Shown in pieces: positions 33,594 to 43,231 of a DNA stretch of 64,000 bases. This DNA is from an uncultured bacterium (GTDB taxonomy: Bacteria > Desulfobacterota > BSN033 > UBA1163). Position 1 is the first letter of the stretch. Every line of letters begins with the position of its first letter. The DNA is taken from contig CALLAL010000006.1 in the NCBI GenBank assembly GCA_938002255.1, positions 17,812 to 81,811 of the forward strand. The letters run 5' to 3'. The notes under the pieces are model-generated. The model saw nothing but the letters and a program-made list of their open reading frames with translations, did not search any database and was not told the origin of the DNA. The translations under genes and the position numbers were made by a program.

Positions 33594-33612
33594 TCCGAAA
33601 TCCGAAATGGAT
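33528..33612. repeat. TCCGCA/TCCGAA-type repeat overlapping the comEA start
   Basis: Contains GTGCGGATTGCGAAG and, in the opposite sense, AATCCGCATTCCGAAATCC. The right part matches the repeat at 11378-11394. Arms are complementary (GTGCGGATTGCG with CGCATTCCG-like), so it can fold. It provides the comEA start codon and about the first 20 codons. Confidence 0.5.
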
Positions 33613-33759
33613 TAACCCTCCCGTCGCAAAAACGGGGAAGGACAATCCGCCCTCCAAGACTTCTAATGGCGTTTTTTATCATGTTATGGAGAGCGGGGGA
33701 CTTCACTTAAAGCGAATTCCAGCAGGGAAACGAAACGGTTGTATCGATACGGAAAGAGA

Positions 33760-33822
33760 TTCGCCTTGAAGCCTTTCCGAACGGATCGCCCTTGCCCGTT
33801 TGAAAAGAAATGATGCAACATC
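33760..33822 (+). repeat. Dispersed coding-like repeat, copy B
   Basis: Matches copy A (723-785) at 51 of 63 positions. In the shared frame this copy has a stop just before SLSERIALARLKRNDATS, so it is not an intact gene. It lies between comEA and the 3' end of cimA. The rest of the 33613-33827 gap shows no gene. Confidence 0.5.
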
Positions 33823-33827
33823 CTGGA

Positions 33828-35441
33828 TTAACTGTCTTCTTCCTTCAGGAGTTTGTAGTCAATCGAGTCCACGAGGGCCTGCCAACTGGCCTCAATGATA
33901 TTTTCAGAGACTCCCACTGTTCCCCATTTAGACTGTTGGTCTCCGGATTCAATCAGGACTCTGGTTCGAGCAGCGGTTCCATCTTTCGTAGTCAGGATTC
34001 TCACTTTGAAATCGAACAGCTTCACTTCTTTAAGTTCGGGATAGAACTTTTCAAGAGCCTTTCGGATGGCATGATCCAAGGCATTGACCGGTCCATTTCC
34101 CACAGCGGCGGTATGTTCGATTTGATCGCCGACGCGAACCATGATCGTTGCCTCAGAAAAAGAATGGTTCTCCTCTTTTTTCTCGACGATTACGCGAAAC
34201 CCCAGAAGCTCGAAGAATTTTTTATGTCTTCCAAGAGCCTTTTTCATTAAAATTTCAAATGACCCCTCTGCACCCTCAAACTGAAATCCTTCATGTTCGA
34301 GTTGTTTGAGATTCTCCAGGAGGGTTCGGATGTTAGGGTCTTTGCTTTCGAGGTCGATCCCGAACTCCGCCGCCTTGTAGAGTATATTTGACTCTCCGGA
34401 AAGGTCAGAGATGAGGACCCTCTGACGGTTTCCAACCTGCTCGGGCACAATATGTTCATAGGTCAGTGGACTTTTCCGGATGGCACTGACATGAACCCCC
34501 CCCTTATGGGCAAAAGCACTGTTGCCCACATAGGGGAGGTACTTGGGATGGGGGAGATTTGCGAGTTCTGCTACAAAGCGAGAGACCTCGGTGATCTTTT
34601 GGAGTTGAACCTCGCTGATGCAGTCCACCCCCATCTTCAATTTAAGATTGGGGATGATGGAACAGAGATTGGCATTACCACATCGTTCTCCATAGCCGTT
34701 GATCGTTCCGTGAACCTGAGTGATTCCCTCCTGGACTGCGAGAAGAGAGTTGGCAACGGCCAACTCCGAATCGTTATGAACATGGATGCCCAGAGGACGG
34801 GAAATCGTCTTTCGAACCTCTCGAATGGCCTGTTGGAGGTCATGGGGGAGAGTCCCTCCATTGGTGTCACAGAGGACGATCCAATCTGCTTGGGAGTCCT
34901 GAGCTACTTTCAGCACGGAGAGTGCATAGGCAGGATTCTTTTTAAACCCGTCAAAAAAATGTTCTGCGTCGAAGATGACTTCGGGGACTCTTTTTTTTAG
35001 AAAACGAATTGATTGAGAAACAATCTCCAGATTCTGTTCCAGGCTGATGTTTAACGCTTCCAGCACATGGAGGTCCCAGGATTTCCCAAAGATCGTGACC
35101 ACCTGTGTTCCCGCGTTAATCAGTGATTGGAGATTCAGATCTTCCTCAGGGGATAGGCCAGCCCGACAGGTGCTGCCAAAAGCCACCACCTTTGCGTTCG
35201 AAAGAGAGAGAGATCGAATTTCCTGAAAGAACTGAAGATCTTTCGGATTAGAGCCGGGCCAACCTCCTTCGATATAGTGGATTCCCAGTTCATCCAATTT
35301 TTGGGTGATCCGAATCTTATCTTCCATCGAGAACGCAATGTCCTCCGCCTGAGACCCATCCCGGAGCGTTGTGTCATAAATTTTTATGGATCGAGAGGAA
35401 TTCAATCTTGACTCTCCCATATAGACATGATCAGGGTCCAT
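33828..35441 (-). CDS. cimA: (R)-citramalate synthase
   Basis: 537 residues. The HMGL-like catalytic TIM barrel begins [16 protein letters not shown] and includes [14 protein letters not shown] and the [16 protein letters not shown] metal/acyl-CoA region; a LeuA-type C-terminal dimer domain (residues 400-537) should bind the feedback effector. It condenses pyruvate and acetyl-CoA to citramalate, the threonine-independent entry to isoleucine synthesis. CimA is favoured over LeuA by the N-terminal [11 protein letters not shown] form and length; 2-isopropylmalate or homocitrate synthase is less likely. It follows lysC by 17 bp. No clear ribosome site; ATG 35420 is an alternative start. Confidence 0.92.
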   Translation of the reverse strand: MDPDHVYMGESRLNSSRSIKIYDTTLRDGSQAEDIAFSMEDKIRITQKLDELGIHYIEGGWPGSNPKDLQFFQEIRSLSLSNAKVVAFGSTCRAGLSPEEDLNLQSLINAGTQVVTIFGKSWDLHVLEALNISLEQNLEIVSQSIRFLKKRVPEVIFDAEHFFDGFKKNPAYALSVLKVAQDSQADWIVLCDTNGGTLPHDLQQAIREVRKTISRPLGIHVHNDSELAVANSLLAVQEGITQVHGTINGYGERCGNANLCSIIPNLKLKMGVDCISEVQLQKITEVSRFVAELANLPHPKYLPYVGNSAFAHKGGVHVSAIRKSPLTYEHIVPEQVGNRQRVLISDLSGESNILYKAAEFGIDLESKDPNIRTLLENLKQLEHEGFQFEGAEGSFEILMKKALGRHKKFFELLGFRVIVEKKEENHSFSEATIMVRVGDQIEHTAAVGNGPVNALDHAIRKALEKFYPELKEVKLFDFKVRILTTKDGTAARTRVLIESGDQQSKWGTVGVSENIIEASWQALVDSIDYKLLKEEDS

Positions 35442-35458
35442 TGGTTATGGACGATTGA

Positions 35459-36697
35459 TTATTTTTCTTCTGTCACCGTGGGTTTGTCCAGCTCAAAGGC
35501 GTCGTGAAGGGCTCGCACAGCGAGCTCGGTATATTTCGAATCAATCACACAGGAGATTTTAATCTCCGAGGTGGAGATCATCTGGATGTTGATCCCCTCC
35601 TTGGCGAGAGCCGAAAACATCTGGGCAGCCACATTGGAATGACTTCTCATTCCCACGCCAATGATCGATACCTTGGCGATGTTTTCATCGGAAAGAACTT
35701 CTTGTCCGCCAATCTCCTTGACCTGGTCCCGAACGATTTGTAACGCTTTGGAGAAGTCGGTTTTCGGAACCGTGAAAGCCACATCGGCACATCCCTTTTC
35801 CGTACTGGAGGTCTGGATGATCATGTCTACCACGATATTGGCATCAGCAATGGGTTTAAAGAGTTTGGCCGCCACTCCTGGAACATCTGGGAGTCGCATG
35901 ACCTCAATCTTTGCCTCATTCTTATTATAAGTCACCCCTGAAACAACGACCCTTTCCATCTCTCTCTCCTCCTTGCATACAATCGTTCCTGGGTTATCGT
36001 TGAATGACGATCTAACATGAATGGGAACGTCATATTTTTTGGCAAATTCGACCGAGCGGATTTGAAGTACCTTGGCTCCCAGACTTGCCATTTCAAGCAT
36101 CTCATCATAAGAAATCTTAGAGAGTTTACGCGCCTTGGAACAGATATTCGGGTCGGTGGTATAAACGCCGTCAACATCGGTGTAAATTTCACAGATATCT
36201 GCCCGAAGGGCGGCGGCTACCGCCACTGCGGTTGTATCAGAACCTCCCCGGCCAAGGGTGGTGATATTTTCGGATTCATCCACACCCTGGAACCCAGCCA
36301 CGACGACCACCTTCCCATTCTTTAAATCCTCAAGCATCTTCTCTGACTCGATTCCGGTGATACGGGCTTTGCCGAAGGCGCTGTCCGTCGCAATTTTGAT
36401 CTGGAATCCAAGATAGGATTTCGCATCACAACCCATTGATTTGAGAGCCATCGCCAGCAGGGCAATGGAGACCTGCTCGCCTGTAGAAATGAGGACATCC
36501 ATCTCTCGTTCGTCGGGTTCGGGGGTCATCTGGTAAGCCAAACGGATCAGTTTGTCTGTTTCTCCAGCCATGGCCGAAACGACAACGACTACCTGATGCC
36601 CCTCCTCTCGGGTCCGGAGCACCCTTCTTGCCACATTTCGAATACGATCAATATCCCCAACAGATGTTCCACCATACTTTTGAACCACCAAAGCCAT
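35459..36697 (-). CDS. lysC: Aspartate kinase
   Basis: 412 residues from ATG 36697 (GGGGAGG six bases upstream; TTG 36703 is also in frame). Kinase domain starts [11 protein letters not shown] and includes the [19 protein letters not shown]/aspartate site; two ACT domains follow from about residue 265 ([38 protein letters not shown]) for feedback inhibition by lysine and/or threonine. First step of the lysine, threonine and methionine routes. Next to cimA, as in other deltaproteobacteria. Confidence 0.95.
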   Translation of the reverse strand: MALVVQKYGGTSVGDIDRIRNVARRVLRTREEGHQVVVVVSAMAGETDKLIRLAYQMTPEPDEREMDVLISTGEQVSIALLAMALKSMGCDAKSYLGFQIKIATDSAFGKARITGIESEKMLEDLKNGKVVVVAGFQGVDESENITTLGRGGSDTTAVAVAAALRADICEIYTDVDGVYTTDPNICSKARKLSKISYDEMLEMASLGAKVLQIRSVEFAKKYDVPIHVRSSFNDNPGTIVCKEEREMERVVVSGVTYNKNEAKIEVMRLPDVPGVAAKLFKPIADANIVVDMIIQTSSTEKGCADVAFTVPKTDFSKALQIVRDQVKEIGGQEVLSDENIAKVSIIGVGMRSHSNVAAQMFSALAKEGINIQMISTSEIKISCVIDSKYTELAVRALHDAFELDKPTVTEEK

Positions 36698-36766
36698 AGC
36701 CAACCTCCCCTTATGGTCGTTCGGAGTAAGGAGTTCAGGGTCTGAAGAAGTCCGTCTGACATTGAT

Positions 36767-37240
36767 TCAGTGTTTCACTCCAAACTCTGAACTGAATTGT
36801 TTCAACAGTGCTTCATACCTCTCCCCTAACGGAACTAACTCAATGGATCGGGTCTGTTTCCCCGTATAATACAAATGAATCCAGAGGAGTTGACCTGGGA
36901 GTAAAGAGGGTATCTTGTCAGCCCATTCAACGGCCGTTACTCCATCCCCTTGAAAGTATTCTTCTAATCCTAATTCTTTTGCCTCTTCCTCTTCCATTCG
37001 ATAGAGATCCATATGATAAAGGGTGATCTTTCCAGGGTGTTCATTAATCAGTGTGAAAGAAGGGCTGGAGATGTAAGCCGATTTTTTAAACCCGATCCCC
37101 TGCGCAAGCCCCTTAATCAGCTGTGTCTTTCCTGTGCCCAGTTCTCCCACCAGAGCGACGACATCTCCTCGCCGAAGGAAACGCCCAAGCTGTTTGCCGA
37201 TGCGTATGGTTTGTGAAGGACTTCGGGAATGAAGCATCAT
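36767..37240 (-). CDS. tsaE: tRNA threonylcarbamoyladenosine biosynthesis ATPase
   Basis: 157 residues with Walker A GELGTGKTQLIKGLAQ, the SSPSFTLINEH segment, the Walker B-like LYHMDLYRM and EWADKIPSLLP, all diagnostic of TsaE. It works with TsaB and TsaD to make t6A at position 37 of ANN-decoding tRNAs. TsaB and TsaD are not in the window. ATG 37237 immediately follows the first ATG and could also be the start. Confidence 0.95.
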   Translation of the reverse strand: MMLHSRSPSQTIRIGKQLGRFLRRGDVVALVGELGTGKTQLIKGLAQGIGFKKSAYISSPSFTLINEHPGKITLYHMDLYRMEEEEAKELGLEEYFQGDGVTAVEWADKIPSLLPGQLLWIHLYYTGKQTRSIELVPLGERYEALLKQFSSEFGVKH

Positions 37241-37365
37241 CAGTTAGATCCATCACCCTCATCAAACTCCCCATGACCACATCACAAGGGCAGGGACAAT
37301 CGTTGGAAGATGGGGTAGGGGTAATGGTTTGGTTATGGGTGCTTGGAGTTTGGTCCGTTCCAATT

Positions 37366-37839
37366 TCAAGCTTTATACTTAAAATCATCCGGATTGAGGT
37401 TTTCAAGCCATTCCTTCAATTGATCTCCGTCTTTTTCAAAGTCGATGGTTTGTGCCTTTTCGATGACTTCGTCTGAAACAAAGATCGGGGCATCCACCGC
37501 AAGGGCAATCGCAATGGCATCACTGGGGCGAGAATCGATGATAATCTCCTGCCCTTTTCGATTCAGGTGGATCAACGCATAATAGGTATTATCTTTCAAA
37601 TCATTGACCACAATTTTCATGACCCGGGAGTCCAGAGTTTTTAAAACGCTGTGGATGAGATCGTGAGTCATCGGTCGGTGGGAATCAATCTTTTTCAATT
37701 TCATCGCTATGGCATTTGCCTCGAAGGGGCCAATCCAGATGGGGAGTCCAGTTTTGTTGGCCAGATCCATGAGAAGGACGACAAAGGCATTTGAGGTGGA
37801 ATCGAACGTCAAGAACTTCACCTTCATTTCAACTAACAT
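37366..37839 (-). CDS. Bifunctional nuclease (DUF151) family protein
   Basis: 157 residues. VVLLMDLANKTGLPIWIGPFEANAIAMKL, DSHRPMTHDLIHSVLKTL, YYALIHLNRKGQEIIIDSRPSDAIAIAL and DAPIFVSDEVIEKA make a full DUF151/BFN domain. Plant members have nuclease activity; the bacterial role is unclear. AAGGAGCC precedes the ATG. It lies 12 bp downstream of the eRF1-like gene and ahead of tsaE in the core block. Confidence 0.88.
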   Translation of the reverse strand: MLVEMKVKFLTFDSTSNAFVVLLMDLANKTGLPIWIGPFEANAIAMKLKKIDSHRPMTHDLIHSVLKTLDSRVMKIVVNDLKDNTYYALIHLNRKGQEIIIDSRPSDAIAIALAVDAPIFVSDEVIEKAQTIDFEKDGDQLKEWLENLNPDDFKYKA

Positions 37840-37850
37840 GCGAGGCTCCT

Positions 37851-39011
37851 TTATTTGGAAGCAGAACGAGCGGCAGGAAACCTTAAGGTGGCTCCCACTC
37901 CATCATGCTCCTTTAAAACGATATGATCATCCATCCATCGAACCTCCCCATCTTGCCGGAGGACCGATCTCATCATTTCTTCTCCCAGCGGAACTTCTTT
38001 TACGTTTCCCCTGCAAAAAAGACAAGTGTTTTGAGAAGGGAGTGGCGGACGATACCAATCTAAGGTTCTACATTGGGGGCAGAACTGTCCTGGAAGATTG
38101 AACGATGATAGAAGATAAAGGATTTGTATCTGTCCTTTGTTCAGGGCTTCCAGGGTTCCATTCAAACCTAAGGTTGCTCGTGCCGGTGTTTTCTCTTTTA
38201 AGCCCTCAATGTCTCTGGCAACCTCTTCTTTTTCCCTCTCAAAGAGACGTTCAACGATCTGCCTTAAGATCTTGGAGCGTTCTACCGAAAAATCGATGGC
38301 AAAGGTGTCGGCGATCTTCTGTTTAACCCGTTCTGGAAGGAAACTCTTAAAATTGGCAAGGGTTCGGTCCTGGCCGATGAGGACGACTCTCTTCCATTTT
38401 CCTGTGTCAAAGAGTTCAATCAATTGTTCGGAGACTTCTTTATGGTGTTTATTGATGTGATCCCGGATATGTCGCTGGTACCTCATTTGGGCCCAGCCTC
38501 CCTGATCATGGCGGCCCGGGACCTCATTCTCTATTGAAAATTCGGCCAACAGTCCCTCCAGAGCCATTTCAAAAAGTTTTGCTGAATCCGTTTCGACCAT
38601 GACTGCAAGGGTATCTTGGTATTGGGAGGAAAGGCGCACCAGGGGACTAAGGACCGGTTGATCGGAAAGAAAGAATTTATTTTCAAAGGGGATGATGGAG
38701 GGGTAGGTGAGGAAGAGATCGTTGGCGCTGCAGGAAAAAATAGCCATTCCTTCCACTCCCTCCTCATAAGAACGGCGGACCAGCCCTTCTACAAATCGTT
38801 CGATCCGTTGCTGATCTTCGGGAAAGAGTTTTTCCCAATTCTCTTTTTTTTTGACCTCTTCCACCCCTTTCTTCAATTGGTTTTTGACAAAGAGGCGAAT
38901 ACGCTCTCGCTGTTGTTCGGAGTCCCACCGAGTATTCAAATAGAGAGAGATAAAAGGATAGGGACTTGGTTCGATGCGGGCCAACTTTTTGATCTCACTT
39001 CTCATGTCCAT
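37851..39011 (-). CDS. eRF1/Vms1-like (VLRF1) peptidyl-tRNA hydrolase-like protein
   Basis: 386 residues from ATG 39011. The central part matches the bacterial eRF1-like family: VMVETDSAKLFEMAL, then RHDQGGWAQMRYQRHIRDH, whose GGWAQxRYQRH loop corresponds to the catalytic Gln loop of Vms1-type release factors, then VVLIGQDRTLANFKSFLP in an L7Ae/domain-3 fold. A C-terminal zinc knuckle (CPQCRTLDW ... CLFCRG) follows. Members are proposed to release peptides from stalled ribosomes. It sits unexpectedly within the nnrDE-tsaE-lysC core block. Confidence 0.75.
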   Translation of the reverse strand: MDMRSEIKKLARIEPSPYPFISLYLNTRWDSEQQRERIRLFVKNQLKKGVEEVKKKENWEKLFPEDQQRIERFVEGLVRRSYEEGVEGMAIFSCSANDLFLTYPSIIPFENKFFLSDQPVLSPLVRLSSQYQDTLAVMVETDSAKLFEMALEGLLAEFSIENEVPGRHDQGGWAQMRYQRHIRDHINKHHKEVSEQLIELFDTGKWKRVVLIGQDRTLANFKSFLPERVKQKIADTFAIDFSVERSKILRQIVERLFEREKEEVARDIEGLKEKTPARATLGLNGTLEALNKGQIQILYLLSSFNLPGQFCPQCRTLDWYRPPLPSQNTCLFCRGNVKEVPLGEEMMRSVLRQDGEVRWMDDHIVLKEHDGVGATLRFPAARSASK

Positions 39012-39055
39012 GAGCACTCCGATTTATCCAATCCTAACAAACTTCTATTATGGAA

Positions 39056-40606
39056 TCAAATCCCGCCATGGAGGAGCGAGGGGATCTTCCGGATAATATC
39101 GGTAGCAACCAAAGACTTTTCGCCAAGTTCCTGGGCGACTTCATCCCCTGCAAGGCCGTGGAGATAGACCGATGCTTGGAGGCAGGAAAGCAGATCCATT
39201 CCCTGACAGAGAAGTCCTCCCATCATTCCACACAAAACATCTCCAGTTCCTCCGGTGGCCATTCCTGCGTTTCCGGTCGGATTAATGTAAACCTCTCCCT
39301 TTGGAGTGGCAATGAGCGTTCGGTAACCTTTCAATACCACATAGGCATGGCTGGATTGAGCAAACTGTTTTGTAACCCCGATTCGATTTTCCTGAACTTC
39401 TTTAACAGTGGTATGAATCAATCGGGCCATCTCACCGGGATGAGGGGTGAGTACCATGAATCGGTTGGAGAGCGGAAGGGTCTTGGGTTGAGTGGCTAAC
39501 GCATTTAGTCCATCGGCATCGATTATCATGGGAAGGTCAATCGCTTTGATCAATTTGAGGATGAGTGATTGGGTTTCCTTGAATGTTCCAAGGCCGGGGC
39601 CAATGACCACCGCCTTCTTATTTTCACAGAGGCGGAGGATAGGGTGAAAGGCCCTTAGACTGAGTGTCTGTTTAGGAGTTTCTGGAAGGGGTTCGGTCAT
39701 CACTTCTGTCAATTTCACTTCCATAATTGCATTGAGACTCTTCGGGATGGCGAGCGTAACCAATCCTGCTCCCATCCTGAGCGCCGCTTCACAGACCATG
39801 GCTGCCGCTCCTGTCTTCCCGACAGAGCCGGCAATGACCAGCAGATGACCATAATCCCCCTTGTGAGTATCTGGGCGTCTTGGCAGAGAAAGAACCTGCC
39901 TGATCTTTTCTCTTTCAAGCAGATGTGTTTGGATCTTCTCTTCCTCCACCAGTTGTTTGGGAATGCCGATGTCGACGATTTTTAGCTCTCCGGCGTAATC
40001 GGTTCCTGGGGAAAGAAGAAGCCCCAGTTTAGGCAAACCAAACGTCACGGTCATATTGGCCCTTATGGCTGTGCCAAGGGGTTTTCCTGTATTGGCATTC
40101 AATCCAGAGGGGATATCAACCGCTACGATCGGCTTCCGAAGGGTATTGAGATGGTCAATCACCTCTCTGTAGTAGCCTCTCACCTCTGCATCAAGCCCTG
40201 TTCCAAAAATGGCATCGATCAGAAGATCTGCTTTTTCTATATCCTTCTTTATCTTTTGATAATCCTTGGCAGAAGAGGCAGAGAGGATCTCTCCTTTCAT
40301 TCGGTGGAAGACATAATGATTGACCTCGGCCTCTCCTCTTAGGGACTTCGGGTCTGTGAGGAGAATGACTTTAACCGGTACCCCACGGTTCATCAGATGT
40401 CGAGCGATCACGAAGCCATCGCCCCCATTATTTCCTTTCCCTGCGATCACCGCCACCTTCATTTTGTCAAGGTTGGGGAAAGAGGCTAAGATCGCTTCTG
40501 TGGCTTCCCTGCCTGCATTTTCCATGAGGAGAACACCTGGAATTCGGTAAGTTTCAATGGCTTTACGATCCAATTCCTGCATCTGCTCAGCGGTCGCTAC
40601 TTTCAT
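39056..40606 (-). CDS. nnr: Bifunctional NAD(P)HX epimerase/dehydratase
   Basis: 516 residues. The N-terminal YjeF_N epimerase domain (residues 1-215) has GKGNNGGDGFVIARHL and DAIFGTGLDAEVRG; the C-terminal ADP-dependent dehydratase (230-516) has AGSVGKTGAAAMVCEAALRMGAG, TPHPGEMARL and NAGMATGGTGDVLCGMM. It repairs hydrated NADH/NADPH. Its start overlaps the end of acpS by 20 bp, showing co-translation. Confidence 0.96.
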   Translation of the reverse strand: MKVATAEQMQELDRKAIETYRIPGVLLMENAGREATEAILASFPNLDKMKVAVIAGKGNNGGDGFVIARHLMNRGVPVKVILLTDPKSLRGEAEVNHYVFHRMKGEILSASSAKDYQKIKKDIEKADLLIDAIFGTGLDAEVRGYYREVIDHLNTLRKPIVAVDIPSGLNANTGKPLGTAIRANMTVTFGLPKLGLLLSPGTDYAGELKIVDIGIPKQLVEEEKIQTHLLEREKIRQVLSLPRRPDTHKGDYGHLLVIAGSVGKTGAAAMVCEAALRMGAGLVTLAIPKSLNAIMEVKLTEVMTEPLPETPKQTLSLRAFHPILRLCENKKAVVIGPGLGTFKETQSLILKLIKAIDLPMIIDADGLNALATQPKTLPLSNRFMVLTPHPGEMARLIHTTVKEVQENRIGVTKQFAQSSHAYVVLKGYRTLIATPKGEVYINPTGNAGMATGGTGDVLCGMMGGLLCQGMDLLSCLQASVYLHGLAGDEVAQELGEKSLVATDIIRKIPSLLHGGI

Positions 40607-40988
40607 GGTCTTTCCCCTCTAATAGAACATGGGCCACGGCGAAAGGTCGGTCGTGGGATAGAGTAAGATAGGCCTTTTCAATGTGATGAATTTGAAGCAC
40701 TTCTTTTGCCTTTCTATAAAAGGAGAAAAAGGGTTTTCCCAAAAGGTCGTTCTTCACCTCGATATCTGTCCATTGAATCCCGTTCCGAAGCCCTGAACCG
40801 ATGGCTTTTAGAAAGGCTTCTTTGGCGGCAAAACGGATCGCAAAGCATTCAGAAGGGCGGACCATTCGTTGACATCGAGAGATCTCTTCATCGGTATAAA
40901 CCCTGCTGAGAAAGTGATCTCCCCATCGGGTTATCAATCGCTCAATCCGCTCAATATTGACGACGTCAATGCCAGTGCCAATAATCAT
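40587..40988 (-). CDS. acpS: Holo-[acyl-carrier-protein] synthase
   Basis: 133 residues with the AcpS marks GTGIDVVNIERIE (Asp for Mg binding), RFAAKEAFLKAIGSGLR (catalytic Glu) and LTLSHDRPFAVAHVLLE. It transfers phosphopantetheine from CoA to acyl carrier protein. It lies between pdxJ and nnr, the usual deltaproteobacterial order; the 3' end overlaps nnr by 20 bp. Confidence 0.96.
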   Translation of the reverse strand: MIIGTGIDVVNIERIERLITRWGDHFLSRVYTDEEISRCQRMVRPSECFAIRFAAKEAFLKAIGSGLRNGIQWTDIEVKNDLLGKPFFSFYRKAKEVLQIHHIEKAYLTLSHDRPFAVAHVLLEGKDHESSDR

Positions 40989-41001
40989 CTGTATGGTGCA
41001 A

Positions 41002-41077
41002 CGAGTCGGAGATTCAAATGCGAAGTCCTGGGGGATTGATGTTTGACTCTGAACTCCTGACTTCGAACTCCGAACTT
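41002..41077. repeat. Intergenic CGAACTCC/GAACTCCTGA repeats
   Basis: A run of short related words (GAGTCGGAGATTC, GCGAAGTCC, TGAACTCCTGA, TCGAACTCCGAAC) fills the 93 bp between pdxJ and acpS. Similar words occur at 32034-32078, 36719-36792 and 43197-43210. No gene is present. Confidence 0.45.
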
Positions 41078-41081
41078 ATAT

Positions 41082-41795
41082 TCATCGGAGGAGGGCGATC
41101 ATTTCCCGGACGGCACGGTCCAATCCTACCAGGACAGCGCGCGCGATGATGCTATGCCCGATATTGAGTTCTTCAATCTCTTTGATTTCGGCAATTCGTG
41201 AAACGTTTACATAATTCAACCCATGACCGGCGGCGATGCGTAGGTTCCTTTGAGAGGCTTCTCCCACGGCATCGAGAATCCTCTTTAACTCCCCATCCCT
41301 CTGGGATTTTGTTTTGGCTTCGCAGAAATGGCCGGTATGAATCTCAATGGCTTCGGCTTCTAATTCTTCTGATGCCTTGATCTGGTTTTTATCAGGGTCC
41401 ACAAAGAGGCTCACAGGAATATGGCCTCGATGAAGTCGTTGAATCGCCTTTTTAATAGACTGGAAATTTTTAACAACATCAAGTCCTCCCTCCGTGGTCA
41501 GTTCTTCTCTTTTCTCGGGGACCAATGTAACAATGTCCGGCTTCGTGGAGAGGGCGATCTTGATCATCTCTTCAGTCGCGGCCATCTCAAGGTTGAGCTG
41601 GGTTTGAATCATCTCCCTCAAGATACGAAGATCTCGGTCCTGAATATGGCGTCGGTCCTCTCTCAGATGGCAGACGATGCCGTCGGCTCCAGCCAGTTCA
41701 ACAATCGAGGCGGCAGTTACTGGATCAGGGTAAGCCACTCCTCGCGCCTGCCTCACCGTGGCCACATGGTCGATATTGACTCCCAATCTTGTCAT
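41082..41795 (-). CDS. pdxJ: Pyridoxine 5'-phosphate synthase
   Basis: 237 residues from ATG 41795, which has GGGAGG at proper spacing. [16 protein letters not shown], the [13 protein letters not shown] active-site loop, [16 protein letters not shown] and [11 protein letters not shown] are all intact. It joins 1-deoxyxylulose-5-phosphate and 3-amino-2-oxopropyl phosphate to make the B6 ring. Gene order glmM-pdxJ-acpS. Confidence 0.97.
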   Translation of the reverse strand: MTRLGVNIDHVATVRQARGVAYPDPVTAASIVELAGADGIVCHLREDRRHIQDRDLRILREMIQTQLNLEMAATEEMIKIALSTKPDIVTLVPEKREELTTEGGLDVVKNFQSIKKAIQRLHRGHIPVSLFVDPDKNQIKASEELEAEAIEIHTGHFCEAKTKSQRDGELKRILDAVGEASQRNLRIAAGHGLNYVNVSRIAEIKEIEELNIGHSIIARAVLVGLDRAVREMIALLR

Positions 41796-41834
41796 CATTC
41801 CTCCCTTTTTCAAAAATTATTTCATCCCTCATCC

Positions 41835-43193
41835 CTATGACGCTCCGAGATGCTTCTTAACCCCTTCCACCAACTCCATCGCCATCTCATGAATTTTTTT
41901 CTCATCCTCACCCTCTACCATAATCCGGAGAAGAGGCTCTGTACCTGAATATCGAATCAAAAGCCTTCCAGAGTCTTTGAGAATTTGCTCGATCTCTCGA
42001 ATCTTATGATCAATCTCAGGGATTTCCGAGAGCGCCTTCTTCTCCCTCACTTCCACATTATAGAGCACTTGGGGAAGGGGTTGCATGACCTTAGCCAGTT
42101 CGTCTAGGGGCTTTTCCTTTCTCTGCATAATGGCGAGCACCTGGAGAGCAGTGAGAATTCCGTCACAGGTGGTGTTATAGTCCAGAAAAACGGTATGACC
42201 TGACGGTTCCCCTCCAAGGTTGTACTTTCCACGAACCATCTCTTCCACGACATAACGGTCCCCCACCTGGGTTCGGACCACCTTGCCTCCTGCACGGCGG
42301 ATGGCTTGTTCCAACCCCATATTGCTCATCATCGTGGTGACGACGGTCCTCTTTTTCAGTCGTGCTTCAGAAAGCATCTGGAGGCCACAGATGGCAAGGA
42401 TATGGTCGCCATCCACTTGCTTTCCATATCGATCGACGAAGACGATCCGATCGGCATCTCCATCCAGGGCAATCCCAATGTCCGCCTTCTCTGTTAGAAC
42501 GAGTCGGGTGACCACTTCAGGGTGCAAGGATCCGCATAGGGCATTGATGTTCTGTCCATCCGGTTCGATTCCGGCTGGAATCACCTCTGCTCCTAACTCT
42601 TCGAAGACTGTGGGAGCGACCCGATAGGCAGCTCCGTTGGCGCAATCAAGGGCGATGCGAAGTCCATCGAGGGTGAGATCATTGGGAAAGGTGTTTTTCA
42701 AAAAGACGACATACCTTCCTACTGCATCTTCAATCCGGTGGGCTTTTCCAATGGCCCCTGCTGTTGGTCTGAGAGAATCGAGGTGATCTGAAAAGATCAG
42801 CTCTTCAATCCGTTGTTCCATCTCATCAGGAAGTTTAAACCCATCGCGGGAGAAGATCTTTATGCCGTTATCATAGAAGGGGTTGTGGGAGGCTGAGATC
42901 ACCACTCCGGCATTGGCTCGCATACTGGTGGTGATAAAGGCAATGCCAGGCGTGGGCAGGGGGCCAACCAGCCAAACATCGGCTCCCATGGAACAGATAC
43001 CTGAAGCCAGGGCTGTTTCCAGCATATATCCGGAAAGCCGCGTATCTTTTCCGACCACGATTCGATGCTGACCTTTCACATCCTTGAAGAGGTGCGCAAT
43101 AGCCCTGCCGATCTGCATGGCCATCTCACCCGTCATCGGGTCCACATTAGCCACTCCTCTGATTCCATCTGTTCCAAACAATTTCCGTGTCAT
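41835..43193 (-). CDS. glmM: Phosphoglucosamine mutase
   Basis: 452 residues from ATG 43193, with GGAG provided by the preceding TTCGGAGT word. [11 protein letters not shown] opening, phosphoserine loop [15 protein letters not shown], Mg site ALDGDADR, sugar-binding GGEPSGH and phosphate-binding [15 protein letters not shown] are all present. It converts glucosamine-6-phosphate to glucosamine-1-phosphate for peptidoglycan and LPS. Confidence 0.97.
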   Translation of the reverse strand: MTRKLFGTDGIRGVANVDPMTGEMAMQIGRAIAHLFKDVKGQHRIVVGKDTRLSGYMLETALASGICSMGADVWLVGPLPTPGIAFITTSMRANAGVVISASHNPFYDNGIKIFSRDGFKLPDEMEQRIEELIFSDHLDSLRPTAGAIGKAHRIEDAVGRYVVFLKNTFPNDLTLDGLRIALDCANGAAYRVAPTVFEELGAEVIPAGIEPDGQNINALCGSLHPEVVTRLVLTEKADIGIALDGDADRIVFVDRYGKQVDGDHILAICGLQMLSEARLKKRTVVTTMMSNMGLEQAIRRAGGKVVRTQVGDRYVVEEMVRGKYNLGGEPSGHTVFLDYNTTCDGILTALQVLAIMQRKEKPLDELAKVMQPLPQVLYNVEVREKKALSEIPEIDHKIREIEQILKDSGRLLIRYSGTEPLLRIMVEGEDEKKIHEMAMELVEGVKKHLGAS

Positions 43194-43231
43194 GTTATAC
43201 TCCGAACTCCCCATTCGTCACTCCAGACCCT

